Below, one piece after another: positions 15,168 through 22,139 of a DNA stretch of 32,376 nucleotides. The notes beneath the pieces were generated by a model that was not told where the DNA came from, searched no databases, and saw nothing but the letters and a program-made list of their open reading frames with translations. This DNA comes from a virus, in IMG/VR virus record IMGVR_UViG_3300029309_003678, positions 1-32,376 of that record; one strand, 5' to 3'. Made by a program: the position numbers and the translations under genes. Within the stretch, counting starts at the first letter, position 1. Each line of letters starts with the position of its first letter.

Positions 15168-15373
15168 ATTCTCTTTATTCCCATAACATAGTTTTCTGCT
15201 GCATTTTCTGCATAGGATTCACTATGTCCTTTGTAAAATTCTGTTTTTACTATTTCATTATCTTTATATAGCCTGCAACCCCAGTGTCCATCTAGTTTAA
15301 TAACATCTGCTCTGAGATTACCATCTACATATGTTGAATATTTATTGTCTTTCATCTTCTGTTGTTGCTCCAT
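15164..15373 (-). CDS. Conserved hypothetical protein, 63-69 aa
   Basis: 69 aa from ATG 15373, or 63 aa from ATG 15355 (MKDNKYSTYVDGN). The sequence is beta-rich (YVDGNLRADVIKLDGHWGCR, then EIVKTEFYKGHSESYAENAA), of a type seen in small phage proteins, with a C-terminal helix. It overlaps the membrane protein gene by 32 nt, or 14 nt with the later start, and is coupled by ATGA to the next gene. Function unknown. Confidence 0.65.
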   Translation of the reverse strand: MEQQQKMKDNKYSTYVDGNLRADVIKLDGHWGCRLYKDNEIVKTEFYKGHSESYAENAAENYVMGIKRI

Positions 15374-15605
15374 TTATAAATGACTTTATAAATCTTTCTG
15401 CTTGATCGTCAAATAAAAATGCAAAAATAATTATTGGCAATGTTGCAGTAAAAAATATAGTCATAAGTATTGTTGCCAATATCTGCTGATTAGCCAGAAC
15501 AGATGTTGGCGCTATATGTTTAATTATTTGTAATGATGGAAACCATAGTTTCCAAAGTGCCATGCCCACGCCAGAGACGTAAGCGGCTATTATTATTTCC
15601 CACAT
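15342..15605 (-). CDS. Small membrane protein (two TM segments)
   Basis: 87 aa. The first hydrophobic span is about residues 1-22 (MWEIIIAAYVSGVGMALWKL), then a polar loop (IAPTSVLANQQ), then a second span about 43-66 (ATILMTIFFTATLPIIIFAF), and a charged tail (DDQAERFIKSFINGATTEDE). This arrangement matches small inner-membrane proteins common in marine phages. It may have a role in lysis or superinfection control, but nothing in the sequence decides this. Confidence 0.7.
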   Translation of the reverse strand: MWEIIIAAYVSGVGMALWKLWFPSLQIIKHIAPTSVLANQQILATILMTIFFTATLPIIIFAFLFDDQAERFIKSFINGATTEDERQ

Positions 15606-15616
15606 TTTTCATTTTC

Positions 15617-16336
15617 CTATAAGTATTTCTGTAAGTGCCTAAGACTTCCTAACTCATACGCTAATGCTGTACCCCAATAACCTGTTTTTTCACCATCAAG
15701 CCAAGGAAATAAAGTATTAGAAGTGTCACAAGGCTCTAGTATAAATACTTTATATGCTTTAGCGCCCCATTTATCTTCATAATTTGTACACTGTGCTATG
15801 TTACCATAACAAGCATACCCTTTTCTTTCTGACTGATATTTTTGTGTAATTTCATCTTTAATAAGTGCAAACTTATTTTGACGAGGATACCATACTTTTT
15901 CATTGTAGTCAAACTCTAAAGACACACATTGCTCAGGTAATAAATAATTTCTCATACCTTCATAATCTGAGTCTGCTAGTTTTTGTGGTATACCTGTTCT
16001 TTCTACTATGTTTTTAACAAAAGCAGGTGAACGATACAAGCTGTCAGCGATAGTAGAAATATTCATACCATCTAAATACATTTTTACTACTGAACTTATC
16101 TCATCGTTAGTAGCCATTTTACCTTTATTCTGGCTTTTTCGTGTTTCACGAAATGCTTTTGTGTCAAGGTGTTCGTCTATGATTCTCTGAAGTCTGGTCG
16201 TGTTATACCTAATATTCAGCATCTCACAGGCTTCTTTCTTTGTTATAGGATTATCCTGTTCGAGTTGTGAGATAACTCTTTCTATGTTATCATAAGATAA
16301 CTTTTCTCCTGATTTACTTCTTATCAATGTGTTCAC
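15617..16336 (-). CDS. HTH protein with a conserved C-terminal domain
   Basis: 239 aa. The N-terminal 120 residues hold two helix-turn-helix-like units: ITKKEACEMLNIRYNTTRLQ and a resolvase-type GMNISTIADSLYRSPAFVKN. The C-terminal half (EKVWYPRQNKFALIKDEI, YACYGNIAQCTNYEDKWG, KAYKVFILEP) looks like a separate globular domain without metal clusters. Likely a DNA-binding regulator. It overlaps the DUF3310-like gene by 23 nt. The function of the C-terminal domain is unknown to me. Confidence 0.7.
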   Translation of the reverse strand: MNTLIRSKSGEKLSYDNIERVISQLEQDNPITKKEACEMLNIRYNTTRLQRIIDEHLDTKAFRETRKSQNKGKMATNDEISSVVKMYLDGMNISTIADSLYRSPAFVKNIVERTGIPQKLADSDYEGMRNYLLPEQCVSLEFDYNEKVWYPRQNKFALIKDEITQKYQSERKGYACYGNIAQCTNYEDKWGAKAYKVFILEPCDTSNTLFPWLDGEKTGYWGTALAYELGSLRHLQKYL

Positions 16337-16574
16337 TCCCTAGTAATATAATTGCATAGTGAATTATTTTTAATAAGTCGTCTGGATTGTGTCCATTCTT
16401 TTTACCATATCGTTGAGCATATTTAATTATATTGCCAATAGAAAAACCTTCTCCATGACCTGCATCAAATATAAACTCAGTAGATTGTATTTTATCTTGG
16501 GAATAATGTTTATCATATGTATCTATTATATGATTTCTAACCCAGTTTAGAACTTCTTCTTCGTTAAACTTCAT
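16314..16574 (-). CDS. DUF3310-like small phage protein
   Basis: 86 aa. The core FSIGNIIKYAQRYGKKNGHN, then DDLLKIIHYAIILLG, fits the DUF3310 pattern (F-xx-N-hh-KY-xx-R-x-GKK...DL-K--HY), found in many phages and sometimes loosely annotated as a nucleotide kinase without evidence. The N-terminal part is charged and helical. It overlaps the glutaredoxin gene by 11 nt. Function unknown. Confidence 0.75.
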   Translation of the reverse strand: MKFNEEEVLNWVRNHIIDTYDKHYSQDKIQSTEFIFDAGHGEGFSIGNIIKYAQRYGKKNGHNPDDLLKIIHYAIILLGSEHIDKK

Positions 16575-16824
16575 CAGTGAGCATCTCCACTAAGCTAGTA
16601 TACCCACCAATCTTTTCCCCATTAAATATAATTTGAGGAAATGTTCTTGCGCCAGGAAAGTTTTCAAACATATCTTCTTTTTGAAAATCTTTTCCGAACA
16701 CTTTGTACTCTACCGAACAACCTCGTTGCTCAGCAAGATTCTTTGCCATTGTACAATAATGACAGTTAGGTGTACTATAAATTATTACTATGTTTTCCAT
16801 ATAATCATTCCAAATTCTTTTCAC
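16564..16824 (-). CDS. Glutaredoxin
   Basis: 86 aa from GTG 16824, which shares a GTGA overlap with the preceding stop, or 78 aa from ATG 16800 (MENIVIIYSTPNC). The thioredoxin fold shows the active site STPNCHYCTMAK (CxxC), the cis-Pro in RTFPQIIFNG and the GSH-binding GGY. Phage glutaredoxins usually supply electrons to ribonucleotide reductase or keep proteins reduced. No reductase gene lies in this window. With the peroxiredoxin at 357-905 it forms a second redox gene. Confidence 0.92.
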   Translation of the reverse strand: MKRIWNDYMENIVIIYSTPNCHYCTMAKNLAEQRGCSVEYKVFGKDFQKEDMFENFPGARTFPQIIFNGEKIGGYTSLVEMLTDEV

Positions 16825-17039
16825 TTTAACTTTTTAAGTTCTCTATCTACTATTTTTTCTAAATCTTCGACATCTGGTAGCATATCCCAATCTTCTTCGA
16901 TTGGATTATCATAATAATCATGTGTGCCATTACGATATCTTTGCTTTCTTTCGTCTAAGATAACTGCTGATTCCCAAACCATTCTACCCATAATTAGTAC
17001 TAATATTATTCCTACTATGTATTGAAGAATTTCTATCAT
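16821..17039 (-). CDS. Small membrane-anchored protein
   Basis: 72 aa. One N-terminal transmembrane helix (about 4-22, ILQYIVGIILVLIMGRMVW) is followed by a charged cytoplasmic tail with RYRNGTHDYYDNPIEEDWDM and an acidic-basic C terminus. The YRNG...DYYDNP block resembles small marine phage membrane proteins. It is coupled by overlap to both neighbours. Function unknown. Confidence 0.7.
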   Translation of the reverse strand: MIEILQYIVGIILVLIMGRMVWESAVILDERKQRYRNGTHDYYDNPIEEDWDMLPDVEDLEKIVDRELKKLK

Positions 17040-17635
17040 TTTGCTGTTATCCTTTTATCATACCAAGCAAGACCTTCGTCCCACCAGTCTGGTTGTTCCC
17101 TGTAAGACCACTTAGCAAATGTAGCCTTATCTGTATGGTAATATAGGCGATATGACCCGATGACATCAGATTCATCTTTGAGTTCATCGGGCATAGCCAT
17201 AAGAAATGGAGTGAGTCCGTTGCGTGGCATATTCTTCGGGTCTGGTAGCTTATTAATTACTTCTTCTACACTTTTGTGAAGTTTGCCATATCGGTAATGG
17301 TATTCATCATTTAACGCATTTGCGTAGCAATGAACCCACTCAAAATTATCTAGCGAAGACCGTGTCCATATTGTGCAAGGGTGATTATACATCATTGGTA
17401 GATATGGTGTCAGAGGTCTTTCCTCTAGTGGGAGATGTTTGATTTCTGACTTTCTAGAATTGAGGGCTTCTCTTTCTTCTGCGTTTAACGCTCGAGGAGT
17501 GAATCCTAATACTTCATCAACCCATATGGCAGTGCATAATAGCTGAGCCGCCTCAAGAGGCATCTTTACTATATGCTTGTCCACATGGTATTCTGCGCAC
17601 TTGTCTAAATCTTCGTCTAAATAAAATAAATTCAT
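17036..17635 (-). CDS. Conserved phage protein with a DKHxxKMxLExAQLL motif
   Basis: 199 aa. Hallmarks are YHVDKHIVKMPLEAAQLLCT (residues about 16-35), NHPCTIWTRSSLDNFEW (about 84-100), DEYHYRYGKLHKSVE (about 109-123) and a C-terminal YRLYYHTDKATFAKWSYR. I know this family as widespread in phages, but I know of no proven function. Conserved His, Lys and Trp residues suggest an enzyme or nucleic acid-binding fold. The ATG lies 8 nt after the -10 box of P7, so the mRNA is probably leaderless. It heads the operon that runs down to 14973. Confidence 0.78.
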   Translation of the reverse strand: MNLFYLDEDLDKCAEYHVDKHIVKMPLEAAQLLCTAIWVDEVLGFTPRALNAEEREALNSRKSEIKHLPLEERPLTPYLPMMYNHPCTIWTRSSLDNFEWVHCYANALNDEYHYRYGKLHKSVEEVINKLPDPKNMPRNGLTPFLMAMPDELKDESDVIGSYRLYYHTDKATFAKWSYREQPDWWDEGLAWYDKRITAK

Positions 17636-17643
17636 AAAGTATA

Positions 17644-17683
17644 TTATACTAAAGATTTAACCATTTGTCAAGTATTATTTTTA
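17644..17683 (-). promoter_or_regulatory. Consensus phage promoter P7
   Basis: AAAAATAATAC abuts TTGACA (17667-17672), with a 17-nt spacer and TATAAT (17644-17649). ATG 17635 is 8 nt beyond the -10 box. Confidence 0.88.
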
Positions 17684-18058
17684 TTTGCTACCAAAGGCTT
17701 TACCAGCCTCTGAGATACCAAATGCTCCCAAGGTTACTACCACAAAAGAGGTGTAAATAGTATCAGATACTTTTAAATCCATATCCCAAAATGCTGTAAC
17801 TAGGTCACATATTCCGAAAACTGTCATTAAAAAGAATGAGATAAAACCTATTATAGCTTTTTCATTTACATCATTGTCATCTAAAAACAAATCAATAAAC
17901 TTTCTCTTTGGTGGAGCGAGCCTTTTTCTGGCTTGTTCGGCTTCAAGTTTCATCTCCTTGATAGTATCTTCTGACTTATCGAGTTTCTCAATAAGTGCCA
18001 TATACTTATCTAAATCAATTTCTACTTCATTCCTACTATTATCTGCTCCTTCTGCCAT
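17681..18058 (-). CDS. Membrane protein with coiled-coil head (holin-like)
   Basis: 125 aa. Residues 1-55 are charged and helical with heptad spacing (MALIEKLDKSEDTIKEMKLE). Two hydrophobic spans follow: about 67-88 (AIIGFISFFLMTVFGICDLV) and 98-117 (DTIYTSFVVVTLGAFGIS). The size and the two spans suit a holin or holin-associated protein, and it lies at the end of the lysis gene group (endolysin, spanins). A structural role cannot be excluded. It starts right after the stop of the next membrane gene. Confidence 0.65.
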   Translation of the reverse strand: MAEGADNSRNEVEIDLDKYMALIEKLDKSEDTIKEMKLEAEQARKRLAPPKRKFIDLFLDDNDVNEKAIIGFISFFLMTVFGICDLVTAFWDMDLKVSDTIYTSFVVVTLGAFGISEAGKAFGSK

Positions 18059-18235
18059 TTACTTATCCTTTGCTTTACCCACGTTAAGGGCTACCCAGTC
18101 TAATACTTTATAGACTTTCTTTACCCAACCATCATCTATGGGGGTAGGTGTAAGAGCTGCAACTAATGATGCACCCATTACTAACCATGGTACTAACTGT
18201 ACCCATCTTACTATCACTTCGAAAAATTCTAACAT
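18059..18235 (-). CDS. Small holin-like membrane protein
   Basis: 58 aa. An N-terminal transmembrane helix (about 9-28, VRWVQLVPWLVMGASLVAAL) is followed by the block LTPTPIDDGWVKKVYKVLDW and a short Lys-rich tail. The pattern of one span, then LTPTPxDD and K-YK--D-LALN-GKAK, is one I associate with a common small phage membrane family of unknown function near lysis genes. The ribosome site AGGA lies just upstream. TAA is directly followed by the ATG of the 17681-18058 gene. Confidence 0.72.
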   Translation of the reverse strand: MLEFFEVIVRWVQLVPWLVMGASLVAALTPTPIDDGWVKKVYKVLDWVALNVGKAKDK

Positions 18236-18254
18236 TTTCCTATCCTATTCTGTC

Positions 18255-18500
18255 TTACGACAGCCTTTGCAGAGGTACATACTTCTCTATAGTAGATACA
18301 TCTATGTCCTCCACTTTCTCAAACTCTACATCATAACAAATAATCTTGTCTGACATATTGCTTTGATTTTTTAAATTTGGCATAAAACTCTCATGTGTTG
18401 TGTATTCTCTATTGTGAGTTTTATTACTCTTTAAACTTCTAAATTGTATTTCAACTATACCTTGTTTTAAACACTCTATTAATTTATCACTATCTATCAT
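18255..18500 (-). CDS. Small DUF2693-like protein
   Basis: 81 aa. The layout LIECLKQGIVEIQFRSLKSN, a basic turn, YTTHESFMPN and a closing YDVEFEKVEDIDVSTIEKYV resembles the DUF2693 type (a small beta-barrel with a KKGVVxVxFTK opening) found in T4-like phages. No catalytic residues are evident. It overlaps the next upstream gene by 11 nt. Function unknown. Confidence 0.65.
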   Translation of the reverse strand: MIDSDKLIECLKQGIVEIQFRSLKSNKTHNREYTTHESFMPNLKNQSNMSDKIICYDVEFEKVEDIDVSTIEKYVPLQRLS

Positions 18501-18750
18501 TCTTTTTTAAAGTTCCTAATACTATTTCTATCTTCTCTAATCTTTCTATTAAAGGTTTATACCCATCAAATCCTTCAATTCCACATTTTGGGTGTGCCAT
18601 TTCTTCAAGGTCAATTATTCTTTCTTCTAGTTCTTCTAGCCAATCTTCATTATCTTCAAATCTTACTTGTGCTGCTGGATTTTTCTCAAACCAACGAGAA
18701 TCTTTACTAAAACTCCATAAATTAATCAGATTTTTTATCCACTGAATCAT
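18490..18750 (-). CDS. Hypothetical protein, acidic and helical
   Basis: 86 aa. A short amphipathic N terminus (MIQWIKNLINLWSFSK) leads into an acidic helical region (DNEDWLEELEERIIDLEEMA) and a second helix (LIERLEKIEIVLGTLKK), probably a coiled coil. It overlaps the o-spanin gene by 29 nt, so it belongs to the lysis-region operon. No known domain. Confidence 0.65.
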   Translation of the reverse strand: MIQWIKNLINLWSFSKDSRWFEKNPAAQVRFEDNEDWLEELEERIIDLEEMAHPKCGIEGFDGYKPLIERLEKIEIVLGTLKKNDR

Positions 18751-19192
18751 CTGTTGTTACCTCACGATAGTATATTACTACCTCCCCCATTTGTTTGATA
18801 TACCTTTTAAGTTCTTGCATATCTTCTGCCATTACTTTATAATCTCCTATTGTTGTTGCAACAAATAGAATATCACCATTATTTTGTGATTTTATTTCAT
18901 CTATAAATCTATCGTAGTAGGTATAGCCTTCAGGCCAGTCAGGGTTTTCTCTATCCTCTGGTGCACAAGACTTAGGTCTTTTGCCCTCTACTTTGACACA
19001 TGGGTTTGTAATACGAGTTTCGCTTACGACGTACCACTTCGGTGCAGTCAGCTCGACAGGACGTGGGAGAGTGGGTTGCATAATTTCAACCTTTGCAGGT
19101 TTAGTAATAATTTCTACTTCTTTTGTGGGAAGTAATGAGCAACCACTAGTCAGTACTAGGATTGTCAAGATTGAATAATTTTTCAGTGTCAT
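18722..19192 (-). CDS. o-spanin-like outer-membrane lipoprotein
   Basis: 156 aa. An N-terminal signal (MTLKNYSILTILVL) runs into the lipobox LTSGC, with the lipidated Cys at residue 18. The mature part is Pro-rich at first (TKPAKVEIMQPTLPRPVELT) and ends in a helical segment. This is longer than lambda Rz1, but the lipobox, Pro content and 47-nt overlap with a membrane-anchored coiled-coil protein fit the outer spanin subunit that fuses inner and outer membranes at lysis. It implies a Gram-negative host. Confidence 0.78.
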   Translation of the reverse strand: MTLKNYSILTILVLTSGCSLLPTKEVEIITKPAKVEIMQPTLPRPVELTAPKWYVVSETRITNPCVKVEGKRPKSCAPEDRENPDWPEGYTYYDRFIDEIKSQNNGDILFVATTIGDYKVMAEDMQELKRYIKQMGEVVIYYREVTTDDSVDKKSD

Positions 19193-19526
19193 CTTCTATG
19201 CCCTCCATTACTGCTTCGCTGGCGTTGTTCATTCTTAGTTCTATCATTCCTGGCTTTTTCAGCGCAAGAACATCTAGGTTATGCCTAGAAAATATTTCTA
19301 AGTATTCAGCTTTTTCTTGTTCTATCAAGGCATTTTCTTTTGTCATGTTCATTAAAGCAGCGCCTTGTTTTTCATACTGCTCTTTAATTGTGTTGATTGT
19401 TTGTTTTTGTTCTTCAACAGCATACTCTAGTTTAACATTGTTTGCTTTAAGTGTTTCATTCTCATTATAAAGCCACCAACAACCTAATCCTAGCACTAAT
19501 ATTAAACCTATAAAAAACTGTTGCAT
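19146..19526 (-). CDS. i-spanin-like inner-membrane protein
   Basis: 126 aa. One N-terminal transmembrane helix (about 4-20, FFIGLILVLGLGCWWLY) is followed by a long periplasmic coiled coil (NETLKANNVKLEYAVEEQ to about residue 90) and an acidic tail. This is the Rz-type inner spanin plan. The end overlaps the lipoprotein gene by 47 nt in another frame, as in overlapping Rz/Rz1 pairs. With the endolysin at 19852-20295 it makes up a lysis cassette. Confidence 0.78.
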   Translation of the reverse strand: MQQFFIGLILVLGLGCWWLYNENETLKANNVKLEYAVEEQKQTINTIKEQYEKQGAALMNMTKENALIEQEKAEYLEIFSRHNLDVLALKKPGMIELRMNNASEAVMEGIEDDTEKLFNLDNPSTD

Positions 19527-19753
19527 TATATTTCCTCTATCTTGTAGTTGAGACCTTCTGCGCCTCTGATTTCTACTATTTCTTTATCTTCTGTTTTAAA
19601 TTTTAAGTATTTATCTTGTTTATTATAGAAACTCAAGACTATAAAAGTCTGGTCGTCAGCATCACCGTATGTTGAATTATAACTTACTGTGAGCTTGTAA
19701 CGCTTCTTGAATAGATTTACTATCCATGTCCACATTGCCTTTAGCTTGTTCAT
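19526..19753 (-). CDS. Conserved small phage protein (RYKLTVSYNSTYGDAD type)
   Basis: 75 aa. The amphipathic N terminus (MNKLKAMWTWIVNLFKK) precedes a beta-rich domain: RYKLTVSYNSTYGDADDQTF, DKYLKFKTEDK, and VEIRGAEGLNYKIEEI. I associate this arrangement with small proteins of marine T4-like and related phages; no function is known. A ribosome site AGGAAT lies 9 nt before ATG 19753. It overlaps the RHH-like gene by 77 nt in a different frame, which is unusually long for this window. Confidence 0.7.
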   Translation of the reverse strand: MNKLKAMWTWIVNLFKKRYKLTVSYNSTYGDADDQTFIVLSFYNKQDKYLKFKTEDKEIVEIRGAEGLNYKIEEI

Positions 19754-19862
19754 CTTGTAATATTCCTATAAATTCTTGTATATACTCTTCGAGAGTAATA
19801 CCTCTCTGAGCTGCATGCTCTCCTGCGGCTTTAAGTAGTTGTGAAGATATCTTAAATTTCAT
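19677..19862 (-). CDS. Small ribbon-helix-helix-like protein
   Basis: 61 aa. MKFKISSQLLKAAGEHAAQR, then GITLEEYIQEFIGIL, fits a ribbon-helix-helix plan (a short strand, then two helices with a GIT turn), typical of small DNA-binding repressors. The tail is helical and polar. It overlaps the endolysin gene by 11 nt and the next gene by 77 nt. DNA binding is inferred only from the pattern. Confidence 0.55.
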   Translation of the reverse strand: MKFKISSQLLKAAGEHAAQRGITLEEYIQEFIGILQDEQAKGNVDMDSKSIQEALQAHSKL

Positions 19863-20295
19863 ACCACTCTCTACCTAGATATAGTAGAGCTTCTGCTTCT
19901 CGTCTACGGACTAATCCATCAAGGACTTTTCCTCCTGCTTTATTCCATCTTTTTATTTGTGCTGGTACTTCTTCGTACTTGCCATCATTTAAAACTTTTA
20001 GCATAGTAGACGACTTTAGGTTTGCTGGGCCGAGATTGTATACCCATGATACTAGGGCATCAAACTGGTTTTGGGAAAGAGCTACATTTACATACTCGTT
20101 GACGTAATTTTCATACTCCTCTAGCTCTACTTCGAGCATGTGTTCTGCGTGATTTTGACTCCATGTATCGCCTTTTTGAACATCTTTTGTATGTCCATAA
20201 CCAATAGTCCAAACACCTGCTGAACATTGGTAAGCTTCGAGTTCACACCCTTCAAATTTTTTAATAAGGGCTATACCCTCCATACTTGTTTTCAA
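19852..20295 (-). CDS. Endolysin, glycoside hydrolase family 24 lysozyme
   Basis: 147 aa muramidase. The catalytic region is KKFEGCELEAYQCSAGVWTI followed by GYGHT. The Glu in FEG, the Cys in AYQC (Asp in T4 lysozyme) and the Thr in WTIGYGHT make the E-C-T triad seen in many phage endolysins. NQFDALVSWVYNLGP and RRREAEALLYL complete the fold. There is no signal peptide or SAR segment, so release needs a holin. The start is TTG 20295 with an AGGAG site; ATG 20283 is an alternative. Its initiation region is an exact 19-nt copy of the one before DHODH. Confidence 0.92.
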   Translation of the reverse strand: MKTSMEGIALIKKFEGCELEAYQCSAGVWTIGYGHTKDVQKGDTWSQNHAEHMLEVELEEYENYVNEYVNVALSQNQFDALVSWVYNLGPANLKSSTMLKVLNDGKYEEVPAQIKRWNKAGGKVLDGLVRRREAEALLYLGREWYEI

Positions 20296-20309
20296 TTTAT
20301 TCTCCTATT
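20291..20309. repeat. 19-bp direct repeat, copy 1 (downstream of pyrD)
   Basis: TTCAATTTATTCTCCTATT on the plus strand, identical to 21464-21482. It contains the endolysin TTG start and AGGAG site and the DHODH stop codon. Confidence 0.9.
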
Positions 20310-21468
20310 TAGGTAGCGGATTTCGCGATCCTACTGCTTCAGATAAAGACTTAAATCCATCTTTCTTCAGCAATTTTACTAGACCTCTATTTATTTCATT
20401 AATATTCTGCGGGCCATCAAATATCATTGTTGTAATCATATGTAGTAAGCTTGCTCCAGATGTAATCTTTTCATAAGCATCTTTTGCACTAAATATTCCA
20501 CCCACTCCAATGATTGTAAGTTTTCCTTCTGTTCTTCTATAAACATGGCGAATAACATTAGTTGATATTCTTTGTAAAGGTAAACCACTCATTGCTCCTT
20601 TACCTTTTGGAAGTAGTCCTTTTTCAGTTGGATACTCCTCAGGTCTGTGTTCAGAATTATGCTCTGGTTTAGCAAGGTTAGTACAGACAACTCCGTCCAT
20701 TCCCCACTCTACACATGCATCTACAATTGTGTTTATTTCTTCAAGTGTCATGTCAGCTGCTAGCTTTACATAAATTGGTTTCTTACTAATTGGTCTGATT
20801 TCTTTTACGATTGCAGCCAGTAACACATCTAAGTTATCTTTATCTACAAAAGGTTCCCCCTCTTGTGTATTTGGACAACTAATGTTAACTGTATAGTAAT
20901 CACCTATATCTTTAAACAGTTTCATTGTTTTTAGATAATCGTTGATAGATGCGTCTAAATCAAACTCAGGTGTTAAATTAGAGTTTGCCGCATTGATACC
21001 TACACGAAGTCTGCCAAAATCTTCATTTGCCAATCTTTTGGAAATGGTTTCAGCTCCTTCATTATTTAGTCCATACCATACTACGATTGCTTTAGACTTT
21101 ATCATTCTAAATAATCTTTTGCCAGGATTGCCAGGACATATTTCGCCTGTAAATGAGCCAAGCTCTGCAAGACCAAATCCTAATGACGGATATATTTTAG
21201 TAAGCTCTCCATCTTTATCAAACCCTGCTGATAATCCTACTGGATTTCTATACTTAATTCCATCTACTTCGATAGCTAGACTCTTATGGTTATAATCCAT
21301 AAGTGCACTTGTTAACCCTCGTGTTATAGGGTTTTTTCCTAAGAACACTCCTACTCTTTTCAATGAATAGTGTGCCTCTTCTGGTTCCATTAAAAATATT
21401 AATGGTCGGACGGCTTGATAGCCTGCCCATAAAAATTTATTTCTTATTCCTATTATTGTGCTGTTCAA
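20305..21468 (-). CDS. pyrD: Dihydroorotate dehydrogenase
   Basis: 387 aa FMN enzyme of pyrimidine synthesis (dihydroorotate to orotate). Class 2 (quinone-linked, membrane-associated) features are the N-terminal helical extension with MEPEEAHYSLKRVG (residues 27-40), NPVGLSAGFDKDGE (75-88), YGLNNEG (132-138) and GAMSGLPL. The FMN phosphate loop is IGVGGIFSAKDAYEKITSGA. The catalytic base region reads VNISCPNTQ with Cys198, whereas class 2 enzymes normally have Ser there and class 1 enzymes Cys. The start is TTG 21468 with AGGAG upstream. The gene is exactly bracketed by a 19-bp direct repeat and sits between Hsp20 and endolysin, looking like an inserted auxiliary metabolic gene. It would support nucleotide supply during infection. 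Confidence 0.95.
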   Translation of the reverse strand: MNSTIIGIRNKFLWAGYQAVRPLIFLMEPEEAHYSLKRVGVFLGKNPITRGLTSALMDYNHKSLAIEVDGIKYRNPVGLSAGFDKDGELTKIYPSLGFGLAELGSFTGEICPGNPGKRLFRMIKSKAIVVWYGLNNEGAETISKRLANEDFGRLRVGINAANSNLTPEFDLDASINDYLKTMKLFKDIGDYYTVNISCPNTQEGEPFVDKDNLDVLLAAIVKEIRPISKKPIYVKLAADMTLEEINTIVDACVEWGMDGVVCTNLAKPEHNSEHRPEEYPTEKGLLPKGKGAMSGLPLQRISTNVIRHVYRRTEGKLTIIGVGGIFSAKDAYEKITSGASLLHMITTMIFDGPQNINEINRGLVKLLKKDGFKSLSEAVGSRNPLPK

Positions 21469-21482
21469 TTTATTCTCCTATT
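21464..21482. repeat. 19-bp direct repeat, copy 2 (upstream of pyrD)
   Basis: Identical to 20291-20309. It holds the pyrD TTG start and its AGGAG ribosome site. Confidence 0.9.
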
Positions 21483-21494
21483 ACTCTTGTAAGA

Positions 21495-21520
21495 AAGTGC
21501 CTCTTTTAAGGGAGGCACTT
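21495..21520 (-). terminator. Hairpin with weak T run between the hsp20 unit and pyrD
   Basis: A perfect 9-bp stem AAGTGCCTC/GAGGCACTT (21512-21520 with 21495-21503) has an 8-nt loop. On the minus strand only TCTT follows, so it may attenuate transcription or stabilise the hsp20 mRNA end rather than fully terminate. Confidence 0.6.
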
Positions 21521-21537
21521 ACAATTACTAGACAAGT

Positions 21538-21666
21538 CTATGCTAATGAACCAATGCAAGTTATCATTACACTTGCTACAAAACTTAATAACAGTAGAGT
21601 TCCTACTGCTTCACAAAGTTCACCGCTATCACATATTCCCTGTCTAAAATACTCTACATATTTCAC
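21538..21666 (-). CDS. Micro-gene, 42 aa membrane peptide after hsp20
   Basis: 42 aa from GTG 21666, which shares one base with the hsp20 stop (TAGTG). The head is polar (MKYVEYFRQGICDSGELCEA), followed by one hydrophobic span (VGTLLLLSFVASVMITCIGS). The overlap and the clear span support translation. Function unknown. Confidence 0.6.
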   Translation of the reverse strand: MKYVEYFRQGICDSGELCEAVGTLLLLSFVASVMITCIGSLA

Positions 21667-22046
21667 TAATCAATCTCCAAGACTTTCCTCTTGGAATTGG
21701 GAGTTCTAGACAGAGCGATTGTTAGTAACCCGTCTTGTAGATTAACTTTATCTACTTGTAAGTCTGGATTGAGAATAAACCTTCTATCAAAAGATTTAAG
21801 ACTTAACCCCTGATGAACGAACTGTTCGCCATCATTCAGTTTATGCTCTTTTTTCCCTGCGATATGGAGTTCTTCGCCTTCAGCGATTATCTCCAGTTCT
21901 TCTTTTTTCCAGCCCGGCACTGCGACTTCTATACGATAGTTGCCTTTCCTTTCGATTACATTATATCTTGGATAACCTGTATCCGTATAAGACGGCATAC
22001 TCGGCATATCCAAACCAAGCCAAAATTTACTTAAATCAATACTCAT
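21666..22046 (-). CDS. Small heat-shock protein (Hsp20, alpha-crystallin domain)
   Basis: 126 aa. A short N-terminal arm (DLSKFWLGLDMPSMPSY) precedes the alpha-crystallin domain: YRIEVAVPGWKKEELEI, then GEELHIAGKKE, and the closing DKVNLQDGLLTIALSRT. The SxxRxFxLP-like stretch is SFDRRFILNP. Phage Hsp20 proteins are frequent in marine cyanophages and relatives and are thought to stabilise virion or host proteins. It has a strong AGGAG site and a 5' UTR of about 90 nt with two hairpins (22047-22133), unusual here. Confidence 0.93.
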   Translation of the reverse strand: MSIDLSKFWLGLDMPSMPSYTDTGYPRYNVIERKGNYRIEVAVPGWKKEELEIIAEGEELHIAGKKEHKLNDGEQFVHQGLSLKSFDRRFILNPDLQVDKVNLQDGLLTIALSRTPNSKRKVLEID

Positions 22047-22133
22047 AATTTTCTCCTAATTCCTTTCGGTAATAATTGTCTACCCTCTCGGTATAGACGC
22101 GTTAAAATATAGGTAGACCCATTCCACCTATAT
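22047..22133 (-). promoter_or_regulatory. Structured hsp20 5' UTR (possible RNA thermometer)
   Basis: From the expected start near 22133, the leader contains ATATAGGT paired with ACCTATAT (8 bp) and GTCTA/TAGAC with an inner CC/GG pair closed by a GAGA loop. The AGGAG site then lies in an AATT-flanked stretch just before ATG 22046. No uORF was seen. The heat-shock context suggests temperature or structure control, which is inference. Confidence 0.45.
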
Positions 22134-22139
22134 AACTAT

